A stretch of 64,000 nt of DNA, taken from the NCBI GenBank assembly GCA_963812415.1, contig CAWEVH010000010.1, positions 31,132 through 95,131 of the forward strand, given 5' to 3'. Within the stretch, counting starts at the first letter, position 1; each line of letters starts with the position of its first letter. Positions 32,136-40,518 of the stretch are shown here, piece by piece. The notes beneath the pieces are model-generated. The model was not told where the DNA came from. It did not search any database and saw only the letters and a program-made list of their open reading frames with translations. Made by a program: the position numbers and the translations under genes. The DNA is from JACVRW01 sp963812415 (lineage in GTDB: Bacteria > Actinomycetota > Thermoleophilia > Solirubrobacterales > Thermoleophilaceae).

Positions 32136-32722
32136 CGGCAGCGCCGGACCGACCTCGCGATCGCGCTCGCGCGTGCCTGGTAGCCCTCGGCCGTCACATG
32201 CACGCCGTCGCCCGCGCTCCAGTGCGGGTTCTCGCGCATCAAGCGCGCCCAGTTGACCACCCGGAGATTCTCGCGGCCCCGCGACTCCTGCGCCAGCACG
32301 CGGTTGTAGCCGGCGTAGCTCGCGCCGGCGACGGGCGGGCGCACGATGTTCGTCCAGACGACGCAGCGGCGCGCGCCGGCCACGGCCATCACCTGCCGGA
32401 TCGCCGAGCGGAAGCCGTCCGTGTGGCGGGGATCGTCGTTGGTTCCGAGACTCACGTGGATCACGCGCGGCAGCGCGCTCCCGTACGCGCGCATCACGCC
32501 CGGGCCCTCGTAGGCGTGCCGGCTTATCGAGGTCGACTGGGAGACCCGCCAGCGACGCAGCGCGCGCGGGATGTAGGGCTGGGTGCCAACCGCCAGCGAG
32601 TCGCCGTTCACGAGCAGGTTGCGGCTGAGCGAGGCGCCTGCGCGCTCGTCAGCGGAGCCGCTCGCCGGGACCAGGGCGAGCGCGAGCACGATCGCGGCGG
32701 CCGGGAACGCTGCGCGCCTCAC
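32132..32722 (-). CDS. Secreted SGNH/GDSL hydrolase (short form)
   Basis: 196 aa with a signal peptide (AAFPAAAIVLALALVPASG). Esterase blocks are visible: block I LLVNGDSLAVGTQPYIP with the nucleophile Ser, block III IHVSLGTNDDPRH (GTND), and the catalytic Asp-His pair in AGDGVHVTAEGYQARA. A Cys in ARRCVVW and a terminal Cys suggest a disulfide. It probably removes or transfers acyl groups on an envelope polymer outside the membrane. It overlaps the DUF459 gene by 4 nt, and resembles the divergent SGNH protein at 35063 (both have GTNDDPR), so the two are probably paralogues. Confidence 0.85.
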   Translation of the reverse strand: MRRAAFPAAAIVLALALVPASGSADERAGASLSRNLLVNGDSLAVGTQPYIPRALRRWRVSQSTSISRHAYEGPGVMRAYGSALPRVIHVSLGTNDDPRHTDGFRSAIRQVMAVAGARRCVVWTNIVRPPVAGASYAGYNRVLAQESRGRENLRVVNWARLMRENPHWSAGDGVHVTAEGYQARASAIARSVRRCR

Positions 32723-33708
32723 GGGCCCGCGTCCTTGAGAGCCGGGAAGTCCTTCTCCATCTCCTTCAGGATCAGGCGCACGGGCGCCACCGCTCCGTCG
32801 CGCGTGAAGTGCACTCCGTCCGGCTGGCGCGCCAGCACGCGCCGTCCGTCGATCTTGAGGTCATCGCTGTACTTGCCCTTTCCAAGAGTGGAGTAGATGT
32901 CGACGTAACGGAGCCCCGGCACCACTCCCTCGGCCTGCTCGACGGCGCGGTTCTGGCGCGCATAGATCTCGTTGAACTCGGGATCCCGCGCGGTGGGTGG
33001 GGGCGCCCAGTAGACCGGTCGCTCACCGTCGCCGGAGAGCACGCCCGCGACCACCGCCACGCGGCGCGCGAACTCCGTCTCCCACTCCGGGTCCTGAGGA
33101 CCGTAGAGGTTCCCGCCCGACTCCACGTTGAAACCGTCGTTGCCGCCGATCGCCATCACCACGGCGTCCGGGTCGCGCGCGTCGACCTCCTGCTGGGCGT
33201 TCAGCTCCCAGTTGAAGAAGGCGGGGTTGGTGAGCCCCGTGGCGTTGCGCGCCACCGTCTCGACCTCGAGCAGTCCGGGGGGCGACTGGTCGGTCAGGCG
33301 CTGGCCGAGGAACTCCGCCTCGGAGTCCCCGGTCACGAGCACCTCGAGCGGCCTCGCCGCGGTGGGCTGGCGGAAGGTCGGCTCCTGCTCCCTGGCCTGG
33401 CGGCGCCGGCGCTCGAGGATCGCGGTCGAGCCCTCCTCGAGCTCCGTGCCGGAGGCCGTCTTGTCCTCCTGGCCGAAGGCGAGGTCGAGCCCCTCGCGCG
33501 GCAGGTGAAGACCGATCGTGCCGGCCACGTCGTCGAGCGGCCGGCCCACCGAGAGCACCACGTCCCGCGTCGTGCCCGGCTCCATGCCCTCGCCCGCGCG
33601 GACGATCGCCTCGGAGTTGAACAGCGCGGCGAACACGAGCGCGATCAGCACCACGCCGAGCACGCGGCCGGCGGGCATCGTGAGGTCTCTGTTGCGTCTC
33701 GGGTCCAC
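32719..33708 (-). CDS. Membrane-anchored SGNH-fold protein, DUF459-like
   Basis: 329 aa. One N-terminal membrane helix (GRVLGVVLIALVFAALF) is followed by an extracytoplasmic linker with Glu/Arg-rich coiled segment (AILERRRRQAREQEPTFRQP). A modified SGNH domain follows: LEVLVTGDSEAEFLGQRL with Ser, VVMAIGGNDGFNVESGG, PVYWAPPPTARDP, and RQPDGVHFTRDGAV with Asp and His. DUF459 members sit beside MBOAT O-acyltransferases and are thought to be the extracellular partner that puts the acyl group on a glycan (compare AlgJ/AlgX or PatB). It starts 3 nt after the MBOAT stop, so a functional pair is very likely. Confidence 0.82.
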   Translation of the reverse strand: MDPRRNRDLTMPAGRVLGVVLIALVFAALFNSEAIVRAGEGMEPGTTRDVVLSVGRPLDDVAGTIGLHLPREGLDLAFGQEDKTASGTELEEGSTAILERRRRQAREQEPTFRQPTAARPLEVLVTGDSEAEFLGQRLTDQSPPGLLEVETVARNATGLTNPAFFNWELNAQQEVDARDPDAVVMAIGGNDGFNVESGGNLYGPQDPEWETEFARRVAVVAGVLSGDGERPVYWAPPPTARDPEFNEIYARQNRAVEQAEGVVPGLRYVDIYSTLGKGKYSDDLKIDGRRVLARQPDGVHFTRDGAVAPVRLILKEMEKDFPALKDAGP

Positions 33709-33711
33709 GGG

Positions 33712-35112
33712 TCAGAACTGGAAGTAGATGAAGGGCGCCACGCCCTGCTGGCCCACCGCGGCGTCGGCGAGCAGGATCACGAGGCCGAATGCCACGCCCT
33801 GCGCGGCCACGGGCCGGGCGACGATCCACGCCTCGGCCTGGCGCCACCAGCCCGCCGGCAGCGCCTGGACGCCGATCGCCACCAGCACCAGGAACACCAT
33901 AGGGAGCGTCACGAGCGGGGACGGCCCCGACAGCCCCAGGCCGCCCAGCACCTCGAAGGCGATGTCGAGGTTGGGCGCTCGGAAGAAGACCCACGCGATG
34001 CAGACCACGTTGAAGGTGACGAACCACGCCGCCCAGACGGGCATGTGGAAGCGCGGGAAGCGCTCGCGCCCCCAGCGTTCGATCGAGAGCGCGCTGCCGT
34101 GGATGCCGCCCCAGATCACGAAGGTCCACGACGCCCCGTGCCAGAGCCCTCCGAGCAGCATCGTGATCATGAGGTTGCGGTAGGTGCGGCGGGGGCCGTC
34201 GCGGCTGCCGCCGAGCGGGATGTACAGGTAGTCGCGCAGCCAGCGCGACAGCGTCATGTGCCAGCGCCGCCAGAAGTCCTGGAGCGAGAGCGCCATGTAG
34301 GGCCGGTTGAAGTTCTGCGGCAGCTGGTAACCGAGCAGCAGTGCGAGGCCGATCGCCATGTCCGTGTAGCCCGAGAAGTCGCAGTAGATCTGGGCCGCGA
34401 ACGCATAGAACGCGAGCAGGATCTCGCCGCCCGAGTGGGCCGAGGGGTCGCTGTACACCGGATCGACGACGCGCCGCGCCAGCTCGTCGGCGATCACGGT
34501 CTTCTTCACCAGTCCGCCCGCCACGAGGAACAGTCCGGGCCCGGCCAGCACCTGGCGGGGGTCGCGAGGCGTGCGCAGCTGCGGCAGCAGCTCGTTGGCG
34601 CGCACGATCGGTCCCGCCACCAGGTGGGGAAAGAAGGCCTGGAGGATCGCGACGTCCATGAGCGAGGCCGCCCGCGTCTCGCCGCGATACACGTCGACCA
34701 CGTACGAGATCGCCTGGAAGGTGAAGAACGAGATCCCGATCGGGAGCACGATCTGGACGAGCGGAAGCGGCGAGCCGAGGCCGAGCGAGTCGAGAAAGCC
34801 ATCAACCTCGGAGACGAAGAAGCCGAGGTACTTGAAGGTGCACAACAAGCCGAGGTCGAACACGATGGCGAGAATCAGCGCGCGCTTGCGGGCGATCTGC
34901 GACGGTGATCGCGCGATCACCCGCGCCGCCACCGTGTTCACGACACTGGAGGCCATCAGCAACAGGACCCAGCGCCAGTCGACCCAGCCGTAGAAGACGT
35001 ACGAGGCGACCAGGATGAACGGCCGCCAGGCTCTGGGATGCGGCATGAACGCCCACGACAGGATGAACACGACCACGAAGAAGGCCGCGAACTCGATCGT
35101 CGGGAAGCTCAC
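33712..35112 (-). CDS. MBOAT-family polysaccharide/peptidoglycan O-acyltransferase (AlgI/PatA-like)
   Basis: 466 aa, polytopic. SFPTIEFAAFFVVVFILSW is the typical AlgI-type first helix. QIVLPIGISFFTFQAISY, CDFSGYTDMAIGLALLLGYQ and FWRRWHMTLSRWLRDYLYIP are family motifs, and LLGGLWHGASWTFVIWG contains the catalytic His. It moves acetyl groups across the membrane for modification of an exported polymer. GTG 35112 is preferred over the ATG three codons upstream because CAGAAT (35120-35125, minus strand) is exactly 7 nt before it. It leads the minus-strand operon. Its start overlaps the divergent SGNH gene if that gene begins at 35063. Confidence 0.9.
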   Translation of the reverse strand: MSFPTIEFAAFFVVVFILSWAFMPHPRAWRPFILVASYVFYGWVDWRWVLLLMASSVVNTVAARVIARSPSQIARKRALILAIVFDLGLLCTFKYLGFFVSEVDGFLDSLGLGSPLPLVQIVLPIGISFFTFQAISYVVDVYRGETRAASLMDVAILQAFFPHLVAGPIVRANELLPQLRTPRDPRQVLAGPGLFLVAGGLVKKTVIADELARRVVDPVYSDPSAHSGGEILLAFYAFAAQIYCDFSGYTDMAIGLALLLGYQLPQNFNRPYMALSLQDFWRRWHMTLSRWLRDYLYIPLGGSRDGPRRTYRNLMITMLLGGLWHGASWTFVIWGGIHGSALSIERWGRERFPRFHMPVWAAWFVTFNVVCIAWVFFRAPNLDIAFEVLGGLGLSGPSPLVTLPMVFLVLVAIGVQALPAGWWRQAEAWIVARPVAAQGVAFGLVILLADAAVGQQGVAPFIYFQF

Positions 35113-35923
35113 GGCGCGCATTCTGTCGGGCGCGGCGGCAGTTTTTCTGGTCCTGGCGCCCGTGGCGCCCGCGCAGGACGCAGCACCGTCGGTGCTCGTG
35201 GTGGGGGACAGCCTGCAGGTGGGAACGGGCCCGTACCTCGAGCAGGAGCTGGGACGCATCCCGGCCGAGTTCGATCAGCGAACGGGCCGGGGGAGCGCCG
35301 AGGGCGTGGGGCGGCTCCAGCTGCGCCTGCGGCCCGAGCACACGATCGTGATCTTCGACCTCGGCACGAACGACGATCCGCGCCAGCCGGACGCCCTCTA
35401 CCAGAACCTCTCGGAGGCGCGCGCGATCGCCGGCGATCGCTGCGTGGTGGTGGCCACGATCCTGCGCCCGCCCTACGCCGGCGTGGGGCCCGAGGGCCTG
35501 TCGGCCGCCGTCGAGCGCTTTGCGTCGGAGCAGGCGAACGTCCAGCTCGTGGACTGGTTCGGCGCCGTCACGAGCTCCCCGGGGCTGCTCTACGAGGACG
35601 GCTACCACGCCCGGCCCGAGGGCTACGCGCTGCGCGGGCGCCTGCTCGCCGAGGCGGTAGCGGCCTGCGCCGGCGGGGGAGGAGGAGCGGACCTGAGCGG
35701 CATCCCCGCGCCGTCCGGCAAGGCTACTCGTGAGCCGCCGCCGGCGCCCGAGCCGCAGCCGCCGGTGGAGGTTCCGGGTCCCGAGTTGCCCACTCCGGCG
35801 CCGCTGGCGACGCTACAGTCAGCCGCACGCAGCGCCGCCCAGCTAGTCTCGGCCGCGGGCAGGGACGCCCGGCAGGCGGCCGGGATGGCCCCTCCGGAAC
35901 CCGTCCTGGGCGCGTCCGACTGA
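35063..35923 (+). CDS. Secreted SGNH/GDSL hydrolase with Pro-rich C-terminal tail
   Basis: 286 aa from ATG 35063; start uncertain. A signal peptide (ILSGAAAVFLVLAPVAPAQ) precedes SVLVVGDSLQVGTGPYLEQE (nucleophile Ser), VIFDLGTNDDPRQPDALYQN and YEDGYHARPEGYALRGRLL with catalytic Asp-His. A Pro/Glu-rich, probably unstructured wall-associated tail of about 90 residues follows (PPPAPEPQPPVEVPGPELP). The usable ATG lies 50 bp inside the divergent MBOAT gene. A later non-AUG start such as CTG near 35123 would remove the overlap and still keep the signal peptide. Third SGNH protein around the MBOAT gene. Confidence 0.78.
   Translation: MNTTTKKAANSIVGKLTARILSGAAAVFLVLAPVAPAQDAAPSVLVVGDSLQVGTGPYLEQELGRIPAEFDQRTGRGSAEGVGRLQLRLRPEHTIVIFDLGTNDDPRQPDALYQNLSEARAIAGDRCVVVATILRPPYAGVGPEGLSAAVERFASEQANVQLVDWFGAVTSSPGLLYEDGYHARPEGYALRGRLLAEAVAACAGGGGGADLSGIPAPSGKATREPPPAPEPQPPVEVPGPELPTPAPLATLQSAARSAAQLVSAAGRDARQAAGMAPPEPVLGASD
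35120..35125 (-). promoter_or_regulatory. -10 box CAGAAT (minus strand) for the MBOAT operon
   Basis: Minus-strand CAGAAT followed by 7 nt and GTG 35112. It fixes the MBOAT start as leaderless and lies inside the signal-peptide codons of the divergent SGNH gene. Confidence 0.5.
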
Positions 35924-35975
35924 CGTCCAGATTCAAGCTCGTAAATCTCCGGCCGAATGTGGGTTGGAGATGCAA

Positions 35976-36911
35976 ATGATCCGCCCCCTCACACTCACAC
36001 TCACCCTGCTGATCCTCGCCCTGGCGGCTCTGCCCGCCGGCGCCTCGGGCGCCGTGAGCGTCGGGCTCGGCGACCACGGTTACGGCGCCTTCGGCGATCC
36101 GCGCTTCGGCTCGCTCGGGCTGAAGAAGGCCCGCGTCATCGTCCCGTGGAACGTTGCGCTGCGTGCCGGAGACCGTCGCAACCTGGACGACTGGCTGGCC
36201 GCCGCGCGCGCCAACGGCATCGACCCGTTCGTGACCTTCGGCGCCTCGTACGGCTCGCGCTGCCCGGCCAAGCCCTGCAAGCTGCCGAGCATCGGCGAGT
36301 TCCGCAAGGCCGTTCGCGTCTTCCGGCGCACGTGGCCTCAGGTGCGCACGATCGGCGTCTGGAACGAGGCCAACCACCGCACCCAGCCGACCTTCCGCCA
36401 CCCCGACCGCGCCGCGCAGTACTACCTGGCGGTGCGAAAGGCCTGCCGAAGCTGCAGGGTCGTGGCAGCCGACGTGATCGACGACCGGAACATGGTCCGC
36501 TGGCTCGGCGACTTCCGCAGGGTCGCGCGCGGCGCGCGGCTCTGGGGCCTGCACAACTACCGCGACACCAACCCCCGGCGCGGCCAGCGCTACGGCGGCA
36601 CGAAGACCCTGCTGCGCGCCGTACCGGGCAAGGTCTGGCTGACGGAGACCGGCGGCATCGTGAAGTTCGTGCTGCCCGACGGGCGCACCCTGTTCCCGTA
36701 CAGCGAGCGGCGCGCCAACGTGGCGATCGGCCGGTTGTTCCGGCTGGCCAAGCAGTACCGCAGCCGCATCGAGCGGATGTACGTCTACCACTGGCGCCAG
36801 GACGCCTTCGCGAACCGCTTCGACGCCGGGCTCCTGAAGGCGAACGGCCAGCCGCGGGCGAGCTTCCACACGCTGCAGCGCTGGCTGGCGACGCCCTGGT
36901 TCGCGCCGTAG
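35976..36911 (+). CDS. Secreted glycoside-hydrolase-like (beta/alpha)8 protein
   Basis: 311 aa from ATG 35976, chosen because GGAG stands 6 nt upstream. Signal peptide PLTLTLTLLILALAALPAGA. The barrel has clan-A style residues: acid/base Glu in TIGVWNEANHRTQPTF (Asn-Glu pair at the end of strand 4) and a nucleophile Glu in VWLTETGGIVKFVLPDG (strand 7), with ARLWGLHNYRDTN between. It is probably retaining and acts on a polysaccharide outside the cell. It is shorter than characterised GH5 or GH39 enzymes, so the family is left open. A disulfide pair is likely in RCPAKPCKL. Lies just after the O-acylation cluster. Confidence 0.75.
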   Translation: MIRPLTLTLTLLILALAALPAGASGAVSVGLGDHGYGAFGDPRFGSLGLKKARVIVPWNVALRAGDRRNLDDWLAAARANGIDPFVTFGASYGSRCPAKPCKLPSIGEFRKAVRVFRRTWPQVRTIGVWNEANHRTQPTFRHPDRAAQYYLAVRKACRSCRVVAADVIDDRNMVRWLGDFRRVARGARLWGLHNYRDTNPRRGQRYGGTKTLLRAVPGKVWLTETGGIVKFVLPDGRTLFPYSERRANVAIGRLFRLAKQYRSRIERMYVYHWRQDAFANRFDAGLLKANGQPRASFHTLQRWLATPWFAP

Positions 36912-36949
36912 GCCGGCCCCCCTCGGCCTCCCTGGCCCTCCCGGCGTAG

Positions 36950-36990
36950 CGTCCTGACTTTGTACGCCAGGAGCGACCAAACTCAGGACG
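36950..36990. terminator. Inverted repeat between convergent genes
   Basis: CGTCCTGACTTTG (36950-36962) and CAAACTCAGGACG (36978-36990) pair over 12 of 13 positions with a 15-nt loop. It sits 39 bp after the glycoside-hydrolase-like stop and 110 bp before the end of the convergent nitrilase gene. There is no T-tract, so it would be a factor-assisted or bidirectional terminator if it is one. Confidence 0.5.
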
Positions 36991-37099
36991 GCTGCGCCCT
37001 GCCAACCGGGAGCACCCGGACTCGGCCCACCCAGCCTCAGGCCCGCCGGACAACAGCCGGCGCATGGACTACCCAACGGAAAGCGACAGGGGGCCGGGC

Positions 37100-37810
37100 T
37101 CAGCCGCCGCTGAGCGTCGCGCGCGCCAGCTCGCCCGGCTCGGCTCCCGCCCGCGCGATGGCGACGCCGTCTGAGCCCCAGACGCCCGAGCGGCCTGCGG
37201 CGCTGTCGAACCCGCCGCCGGTCGAGCCTGCGAAGCTCGCGATAACGACGGGCACGCCGTGCTCGCCCGCCACGCGCCGGGCCCGCTCGTCGAGCACGTG
37301 CGCATCGTTGGCCGACTCGAGCATGCCCGCCACATAGGCGTCGATGCCCAGGGCGGCCGTGGCGGCAGCGTGCTCGGGCACGCCCGTGTCCTTGCAGATC
37401 GCGAGGCCCAGGCGCCAGCCGTCGATCTCGAGCACGGCCGGAGCCTCGCCGGCGTCGAAGCGCTCCGGCTCGGCGCCGCCCAGCCACATCTTCCGGTAGG
37501 CGACGCTCACCCCGCTGCCGTCGGCGGCCAGCATCGCGATGTGCGAGCGGCCGCCCGAGCCGGCCGCCGGGGCACCGAGCAGCGCCAGCGTTGCCGTCTC
37601 GGCACAGGCGGCGACCAGCGGCGCCAGGCGCGGATCGTCGGCGTCGATCGCCTCGGCGTCGAGCTCGTACCCCGTGATCGAGAGCTCGGGGAAGACCACC
37701 ACCCGTGCCGCCGCCGAGCGGATCACGGCGGCGTGGGTCAGCGCATTGGCGGCCGCGTCGTGGGGCGAGCAGGGAGGCTGCGCGGCGGCGATGGTGAGCG
37801 GCTCAGGCAT
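37100..37810 (-). CDS. Carbon-nitrogen hydrolase (nitrilase superfamily)
   Basis: 236 aa from ATG 37810. The catalytic triad is visible: Glu in VVVFPELSITGYELD, Lys in SVAYRKMWLGGAEP, and Cys in LGLAICKDTGVPEH. IDAYVAGMLESANDAH and VIASFAGSTGGGF complete the fold. Members hydrolyse amides such as carbamoyl compounds or omega-amides in the cytosol. The start overlaps the preceding gene's last codons by 8 nt, suggesting coupling. The Cys neighbourhood ICKDTG differs from the usual CYD, so the exact subgroup is not assigned. Confidence 0.85.
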   Translation of the reverse strand: MPEPLTIAAAQPPCSPHDAAANALTHAAVIRSAAARVVVFPELSITGYELDAEAIDADDPRLAPLVAACAETATLALLGAPAAGSGGRSHIAMLAADGSGVSVAYRKMWLGGAEPERFDAGEAPAVLEIDGWRLGLAICKDTGVPEHAAATAALGIDAYVAGMLESANDAHVLDERARRVAGEHGVPVVIASFAGSTGGGFDSAAGRSGVWGSDGVAIARAGAEPGELARATLSGG

Positions 37811-38162
37811 CCGGGTGATGGCTGCGCATGTGCGCGTCGAGCGTCTCGCGCACCCAGCGGCGCTCCTCCGCACTGGCCATCCGGAAGCGACCGAGCAGCT
37901 CCTTCTGGCTCTCGAGCGGCAGGCCCGCGATCTCCCAGCGCACGGCGAGGCGCTCGAACAGCAGCTCCATCCGGCGCTGCCAGCGGTCCTCGGCGGACGC
38001 GCCCGGCCGCGCGTCGAGGTCCTTCAGCTTGCGCAGCGTGCCCGCGCTCAGCTCGTCGCGCAGCGTGAGCACGTTGCCCTCCGCGTCGCGGTAGTCCGTG
38101 CTGCTCGCGGGCGCCTGGGTACCGCCGCCCTCGCGGGCTCGCTTGCGCGCTCGCCGACCCAT
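37803..38162 (-). CDS. Conserved small basic-helical protein of unknown function
   Basis: 119 aa. A basic N-terminus (GRRARKRAREGGG) could bind nucleic acid. A helical body contains TLRDELSAGTLRKLKDL, RWQRRMELLFERLAVRWEIA and KELLGRFRMASAEERRW. There are no cysteines, membrane segments or catalytic motif. Codon use and GC pattern are ordinary for the window and the frame overlaps the start of the nitrilase gene, so the pair is probably cotranscribed. I do not recognise a named family. The frame is long enough and lacks a better antisense alternative. Confidence 0.6.
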   Translation of the reverse strand: MGRRARKRAREGGGTQAPASSTDYRDAEGNVLTLRDELSAGTLRKLKDLDARPGASAEDRWQRRMELLFERLAVRWEIAGLPLESQKELLGRFRMASAEERRWVRETLDAHMRSHHPDA

Positions 38163-38189
38163 CGTCAGGCGGATTCTCGCCGATCGCAG

Positions 38190-38696
38190 CTAGCGCAGCT
38201 CGTCCGCCAGCAGGTCCATCAGGAGACCGTCGCGGAACTCGCCGTCGGGGCGCCGCTCGACCCGGCGCATGATCCCCACCGGGCGGAACCCGAGCGCCTC
38301 GTAGGAGCGGATCGCTCGCGCGTTCTCGGCGTCGGGGTCGATCGTGAGCCGCCAGTGGCCGCGCTCGGAGATCAGGTGGCGAGCGAGCGTCCGCAGGGTG
38401 TCCTGCCCCAGGCCGCGGCCCCGGTGCGCGGCCGCCAGCGTGATGTCCATGCCGGCGTGCCGGTAGTCGGGGTCGTTCTCCTCCCAGTAGGCGACGATCC
38501 CGATCAGCTCGCCCTCGAGCTCCACCGAGAACGCCCTGTCGTCGCCGGACTCGCTTAGGTAGTCCTCGCGCAGGCTCTCCTCGTCGGCCTCGCCCCACCA
38601 GAGCGCCGCCTCAGGCTCCGAGAGGATCTCGACGATCCGGGGCAGGTCTCCCGCCCGCAGCGGCCGAAGAGTCACGCGGTCGCCGTGGAGGCCCAT
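38190..38696 (-). CDS. GNAT-family N-acetyltransferase (RimJ/AAC(6')-like)
   Basis: 168 aa from ATG 38696. VTLRPLRAGDLPRIVEIL opens the fold, ELIGIVAYWEENDPDYRHAG is beta4-beta5, and MDITLAAAHRGRGLGQDTLR contains the acetyl-CoA pyrophosphate loop (RGRGLG). DAENARAIRSYEALGFRPVG is motif B and GLLMDLLADEL the end. WWGEADEESLREDYL resembles AAC(6')-Ib-type acetyltransferases. The substrate could be an amine, an aminoglycoside or a protein N-terminus. The protein is cytosolic. Upstream, the longer frame is not homologous and is rejected. Confidence 0.87.
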   Translation of the reverse strand: MGLHGDRVTLRPLRAGDLPRIVEILSEPEAALWWGEADEESLREDYLSESGDDRAFSVELEGELIGIVAYWEENDPDYRHAGMDITLAAAHRGRGLGQDTLRTLARHLISERGHWRLTIDPDAENARAIRSYEALGFRPVGIMRRVERRPDGEFRDGLLMDLLADELR

Positions 38697-38877
38697 CTCG
38701 CCGAGCGATTCTGCCACGCGACGGATTCGCTGGGTTTGCGCGCTTCCCCGTCCGGCGGATTCGGCAATATCGCGCCCGCCTGAGATCTCCGGGTGTCGTT
38801 CCGGGCGTCCTGGGGAAAGTCGGACCGAAGAGGAACCCACGCCAAATCCCGGGCCTGCCGGGAGGAGGAGCCAGAGC
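38697..38877. other. 181-bp divergent intergenic region with possible structured leader of the GH6-like gene
   Basis: It contains GTTCC (38795 area) pairing with GGAAC (38833 area), enclosing GTCC/GGAC, then an A-rich segment and GC-rich CCCGGG before the GGAGGAGGAG ribosome site (38861-38870). The layout could be a structured 5' leader. I compared it with ydaO (c-di-AMP) and GEMM (c-di-GMP) riboswitch consensus from memory and could not match either, so no class is assigned. Confidence 0.3.
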
Positions 38878-40162
38878 TTGAATACCCGCACCCCGAGGGC
38901 GCGTGCGCTGCCGTGCGCGCTTGCTCTCGCCTGCGCCATGTCCATCGCTGCGCTGGAAGCCCCGACGGCGGCTGCAACCACCCCCGGGCCGCTCGTGCCG
39001 GCGCCCTTCGCGATCGAGCCGAGCTCACGTGCCGCGGCCGCCGGTTGGCCGCTACGCCAAGCACTGGGCGCGCTGTGCGCGCCGCCGCCCGTCCGGCCAG
39101 GCGATGCCATACGGCATCGACCCACGCGGCGTAGATCCCGCCGCCACGAATCCGCTGCTCGGGCTGACGTACTTCGTCGACCGCATGGAGCCCGCCTACC
39201 GGCAGTGGGCGCGCTACCGGCGCTCCGGGCGCTTACACCGGGCGAGCACGATCTGGCGGCTCGCCCGCGAGCCCCGCTTCCGCTGGTTCGGCAAATGGAG
39301 CACGCCGAGCGTGCGACGCAAGGTGCGCGGCTTCCTGAACCGCGTCCGCTGCGACCAGCCGCGGACCGTGCCGTTCATGGTCGTGATGCGCCACCAGGGG
39401 CGCAGCTGCGCGCCCGGTTACACGGGCGGCGGGCGCCGCGAGGACCGCGCGACGCGCCGCTGGTACCGGCGCTTCGCGCGCGCGGTCGGCAAGCGGCGGG
39501 TGGTGATCGGGTTCGAGCCCGACTCGCTCGGCACGATCGACTGCCTCGTCCGCCGCCGCCGCGACGACCGGTTGCGCCTGCTCCGCTACGGCGTCAAGGT
39601 GCTCTCGAGGCTGCCACGGGCCACCATCTACCTCGAGGGGGGCGCGGCCGACTGGGAGCCGGCCCGCCGCACCGCCCGCCAGCTGCGCGCGATCGGGATC
39701 CACCGCGTGCGCGGGTTCATGGTCAACGTGACGCATCACGACTGGACGCGCGCCAGCATCCGTCACGGGCTCGAGATCTCGCGCCGCGTGGGCGGCAAGC
39801 CGTTCGTGATCAACACCTCGTACAACGGGCGCGGTCCCGTGCACTGGAAGCGCTGGATCAACCGCAGGCGCGGGATCTGGCGCCGCATGAATGTCTGGTG
39901 CAACCCCGGCCTGCGCGGTCTGGGGCCGCCGCCCACCACGCTCACCTCGCATCCGAAGGTGGATGCCTACCTGTACATCAACCGGCCGGGCTACTCGGCG
40001 GGGGGGTGCAACGGCGGACCCCTGCCGGTCGGCGCCTGGTGGCCGCGGCGGGCGCTCATGTACTCGCGCCTCGCCACCGCCTGGGAGTCCCCGCCGCCCG
40101 GCACCCGGCACGGCCTCTTCAAGCGAGTCTCGTTGCGCCAGCTGGGCGCGTTCGGGCGCTGA
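38878..40162 (+). pseudogene. Secreted glycoside hydrolase family 6-like protein, frame break near 39030-39055
   Basis: TTG 38878 has an excellent GGAGGAGGAG site 7 nt upstream and encodes a signal peptide (ARALPCALALACAMSIAALE). Around 39030-39055 one surplus base shifts the frame. The rest, about 370 residues, is intact (NPLLGLTYFVDRMEPAYRQW, VVIGFEPDSLGTIDCLV, VWCNPGLRGLGPPPTTLT, VDAYLYINRPGYSAGGCNGG). EPD holds the general acid of GH6 cellulases. However the RDC motif is QGRSC here, and the distal acidic loop (PGExDG in cellulases) is PGYSAG, so two residues normally aiding catalysis are replaced. It may act on another glucan or only bind it. Restored length is about 428 aa. Confidence 0.72.
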
Positions 40163-40236
40163 TGGCGCCGAGCGTGTTACTCAGACGGCTCTTCTGGGCA
40201 CAAAGGCCCCACATCGACGACCCGGGAGGGGTCGAG

Positions 40237-40518
40237 ATGACTGGGGAACGAGCCAGCGCATACGCCAAGTTGATGACGACGCTGCGGCGCCTCGAGTCGG
40301 TTGGTGGGCTGCTGCCCGTCGAGGCGGACCAGATCCGTGCTGGAGCCGACGCGCTGCTCTTCTGCGCAGACGACGGGGAGCGCGCGCCCGCGCCCGCCAA
40401 GGAGGCGCTGTCGCTGGTCGACGGCCTCGTGGCGGTGGGGCGCTGGCCGAGCCGGATGGCTCGGCGAACGCGCGACGCGCTCGTCGCCTGCGGCCCGCCG
40501 GCGCCCGAGATGCGCTAG
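40237..40518 (+). CDS. Small conserved helical protein
   Basis: 93 aa from ATG 40237 with GGGAGGGG about 7 nt upstream. The helical sequence (ASAYAKLMTTLRRLESVGGL, then VEADQIRAGADALLFCADDG, then EALSLVDGLVAVGRWPS) is amphipathic, with a single Cys. No signal peptide or known catalytic motif. An in-frame ATG at 40162 overlapping the previous stop is possible but lacks a ribosome site. Function not recognised; size and layout suggest a dimeric or partner-binding protein. A 186-bp gap follows before the next gene and contains only that gene's promoter region. Confidence 0.55.
   Translation: MTGERASAYAKLMTTLRRLESVGGLLPVEADQIRAGADALLFCADDGERAPAPAKEALSLVDGLVAVGRWPSRMARRTRDALVACGPPAPEMR

Noticed and set aside
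38697..38877. ydaO-type or GEMM-type riboswitch call
   Set aside because: Individual short motifs are suggestive, but the conserved cores of these classes could not be aligned, so no class is claimed.
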